Assembly (NCBI GenBank): GCA_012934845.2
Contig: WNNJ02000600.1
Coordinates: 124,001-188,000, forward strand
Direction: 5' to 3'
DNA: 64,000 bases
Source of the DNA: Pomphorhynchus laevis
Taxonomy: Eukaryota > Acanthocephala > Palaeacanthocephala > Echinorhynchida > Pomphorhynchidae
The notes below the pieces were generated by a model. That model worked only from the letters and a program-made list of their open reading frames with translations, searched no databases and was not told the DNA's origin. Position 1 is the first letter of the stretch. Each line of letters opens with the position of its first letter. Below, in pieces: positions 62,166 through 64,000 of this stretch. Both the position numbers and the translations under genes were made by a program.

Positions 62166-62889
62166 ATAAGCCAATATTAATTCGTTTTTAATACAAGTTA
62201 GTAAATTTAGAAATAATAGGTAAATTTAAAAAATAAAATTTTTTGGAAATTTTAGTTTTATTTCATAACATGTCAATTAATATCTATCTACAACATTGTT
62301 CTAGTTTATCGACACAGTTTTTCCAGCTTGATCGGAACTGGTAACGGGATCGGACATCCAACATACATTGGTATATACTGTGGAGGGAATGGGCATCGTT
62401 TCTTACGACCGCACATTTTATTCTTACTTGAATCGAATCTGTTTAGTATCTGTTAAGGAACTTTTGTTTTATACCCTATTTTGGGTCGAGACACTTTACC
62501 AAATCAACTTGACTCCACTTTTATAAGAAATATAGATTGGAATGTGACTAATGGTGCACTTAATTACTAGAACATTGTATTTGAGTGTCTACGCTGCGAT
62601 CATAATTGAAAAGAAAATTTATTAATGTCATCACAACTTTTTAATCTAAAAAACCGAAGAATTTAGAGGAATGTATTTATTACATAACGATTAAATATGT
62701 TTAAGACAATGATCTCTACGTTAATTTTTAGCGTATTACTTTGTTTTTTTGTAATTTTTGTCCTTATGATGTTCTAGCAGTCAAGCATCAAAACCAAATT
62801 TGAATAATGTTTAAAAAATTTCAAATTTCAAATTTAATATTTTCAGATTGATAAAATTTAAGAATTAAAATTTAATAATATAAAATTAT
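62166..62889. other. A+T-rich non-coding stretch
   Basis: No coding region or known element recognised. Confidence 0.4.
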
Positions 62890-63350
62890 AAAGAATTTTT
62901 AAAGCTGGATCAAAGAAAAAAGAAAAACTTTATTTCATATTTCGCTAACTTCTATTAGCATCTTCATTAAATTACAGTTGCAATTAAATAAGATTGAAAT
63001 TTTCTAAAGATGCTTAGAAGTTAGCGAAATATCAAATAAAAATTTCCCATTTTATTTAATCCAGCTCCAATAATTCTTTCTTAAATATTTAATGTTTTGA
63101 GTAATAAATTTAAAAATCCTTTTTTATAAAGACAACTCACGTATCCAATCTGTTTAAATTCTATTGTAAGCTAATTGTTTTTCATAATTTAATATTAGAA
63201 AAAAATTTCTGAACATTTTTTGCTGAAGAATTTTTTTGAAGAATTTTCTGAAGATGATAAAAAAGTTAACAAAATATCAAATAAAAGTTTCACATTTTTT
63301 GATTTTGCTCCAATAATTATTTATCAATAATGGATCGTTATCAACTATTT
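62890..63350. repeat. fold-back repeats
   Basis: 62895-62975 and 62990-63075 are inverted arms (agctggat, aaagaaaa, atttcgctaacttct, agcatctt). A third, inverted arm lies at 63235-63350. All are related to 225-345 at the window start. It is non-coding and MITE-like. Confidence 0.6.
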
Positions 63351-63394
63351 AAAAAATTTATTGAACAATTTTTATGAAATATATTAATAAAGCA

Positions 63395-64000
63395 GGGCAG
63401 CCCCCTGTCAGATGCTGCTGGATGGCCCGTTGTAAGTTTAGTCTGAGTCAACTAAACTAGGTGGCGACACCGAAAAAGCAACGTTAAAAATTATGACTTA
63501 AAAGTTACATGTACTCAACCATATTGGAAAAATACGTAAGTACTAATGATTTCAATTTTAGATCTTTTAAATGTAACAGAAAAAATTGTATAGTTTGTGA
63601 TGTTATAAATAATAACAATTGTATCGTAAGTAATACGACAAACAAATGTTTTTCATTAAATATTAATAATAATTGTAACTGCAATACCGCAGGTGTAGTG
63701 TATCTAATACAATGTACATGTGGATTGCAATATATAGGAAAAACATATCAAATGTTAAAAACTAGGTTTAGGCAACACATATATAATATACAGCATAATA
63801 GTCAAACTATATTTCATAAACATATGAGATTAATAGGACATGATATTAAAAACTGCAAATTATTTATTTTAGAACATATTATCGAAGAAAACATTTCAAT
63901 ATTAAATCAAAAACTATTAGAAAAAGAAGATTTTTGGATTAAAACGCTTAATTCCATGTACCCATTAGGATTGAATGACGTGGTACAAGGAATTGGCAGA
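63395..64000 (+). mobile_element. Naiad copy N10, 5' end, continues beyond the window
   Basis: Plus sense. 5' UTR 63395-63508, matching 26760-26890 and 49380-49510 in reverse (agtttagtctgagtcaacta hairpin, ggtggcgacaccgaaaaagc). The nuclease frame opens at 63509. The 5' UTR is cut relative to N1, so the copy may be 5'-truncated by about 300 bp. Confidence 0.82.
63509..64000 (+). CDS. Naiad N10 N-terminal GIY-YIG endonuclease (partial, open)
   Basis: 164 codons open to the window edge from ATG at 63509. Cys-rich leader (C22, C27, C30, then CNC at 56-58), GIY block GVVYLIQCTC (62-71), YIG at 75-77, Arg86 in KTRFRQH, FILEHIIEE (Glu122), EDFWIKTLN and YPLGLNDVV (151-159). GIY-YIG nucleases use the Tyr pair, an Arg and a Glu for DNA cleavage; all are in place. 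Unlike N1 and N5 there is no frame change here. An N-terminal nuclease marks the Naiad/Chlamys clade of PLEs. The rest of the element lies outside the window. Confidence 0.85.
   Translation, partial: MYSTILEKYVSTNDFNFRSFKCNRKNCIVCDVINNNNCIVSNTTNKCFSLNINNNCNCNTAGVVYLIQCTCGLQYIGKTYQMLKTRFRQHIYNIQHNSQTIFHKHMRLIGHDIKNCKLFILEHIIEENISILNQKLLEKEDFWIKTLNSMYPLGLNDVVQGIGR

Overview
The window looks like a stretch of A+T-rich nuclear DNA from an invertebrate animal. It carries only two convincing host genes, a secreted CAP/SCP-domain protein (34507-35205, +) and a three-LIM-domain protein (36434-37024, -), both read here as single uninterrupted frames. Most of the rest is retrotransposon sequence of at least seven lineages, largely nested in one another. 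The species cannot be fixed from the sequence. Penelope-like elements (PLEs), CR1/Jockey-type LINEs, Ty3/gypsy fossils and R2-like elements together fit an invertebrate. No tRNA, rRNA or CRISPR was seen.

Layout. (1) 0-17 kb: CR1/L2/Jockey-type LINEs. 'LINE-A' (ORF1 with a PHD-like Cys motif, ORF2 with APE endonuclease and reverse transcriptase) is present as a near full-length broken copy (2.15-6.2 kb, -), a copy with intact ORF1 and an RT-deleted ORF2 (12.2-15.2 kb, +), and ORF1-end fragments (15.7-17.0 and 55.8-56.8 kb). 'LINE-J' (6983-10912, -) has two open ORFs and a perfect 15-bp target-site duplication inside an older LINE. (2) 17-19.6 kb: pieces of a canonical PLE with inverted-repeat ends. 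(3) 19.6-21.6 kb: a Ty3/gypsy fossil. (4) 21.6-50.4 kb: a cluster of very A+T-rich PLEs whose GIY-YIG endonuclease is N-terminal, as in the Naiad/Chlamys group, here called 'Naiad'. They lie head to tail and are interrupted by a canonical PLE (23.9-26.1 kb), by an intact R2-like element 'RLE-A' (41111-44351, exact 15-bp TSD, one 1004-aa ORF), by a solo Naiad 3' end (44447-44783) and by a decayed R2-like element 'RLE-B' (45728-49254, 10-bp TSD). Another canonical PLE and an R2-like fragment ('RLE-C') fill 28.0-33.0 kb. The two host genes form a small island at 34.5-37.1 kb. (5) 50-64 kb: solo Naiad 3' ends, a second Ty3/gypsy fossil, a LINE-A end, a decayed RLE-A copy, a LINE-J 3' end, PLE pieces and fold-back repeats. 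A further Naiad copy begins at 63.4 kb and leaves the window with its endonuclease frame open.

The most interesting candidate is a GC-rich block of about 105 bp in the Naiad 3' UTR, seen six times in otherwise very A+T-rich DNA. It holds three complementary pairs in fully interleaved order (A-B-C-A'-B'-C'), next to CUGAUGA and GAAA boxes in the order of a type-II hammerhead. This suggests a pseudoknotted RNA or ribozyme tied to the element's 3' end. Canonical PLE ends elsewhere in the window carry about eleven CUGANGA...GAAA-like motifs. The nesting gives a relative order: Naiad copies and the older LINE came first, then RLE-B and PLE-2, and RLE-A and LINE-J are probably the youngest.
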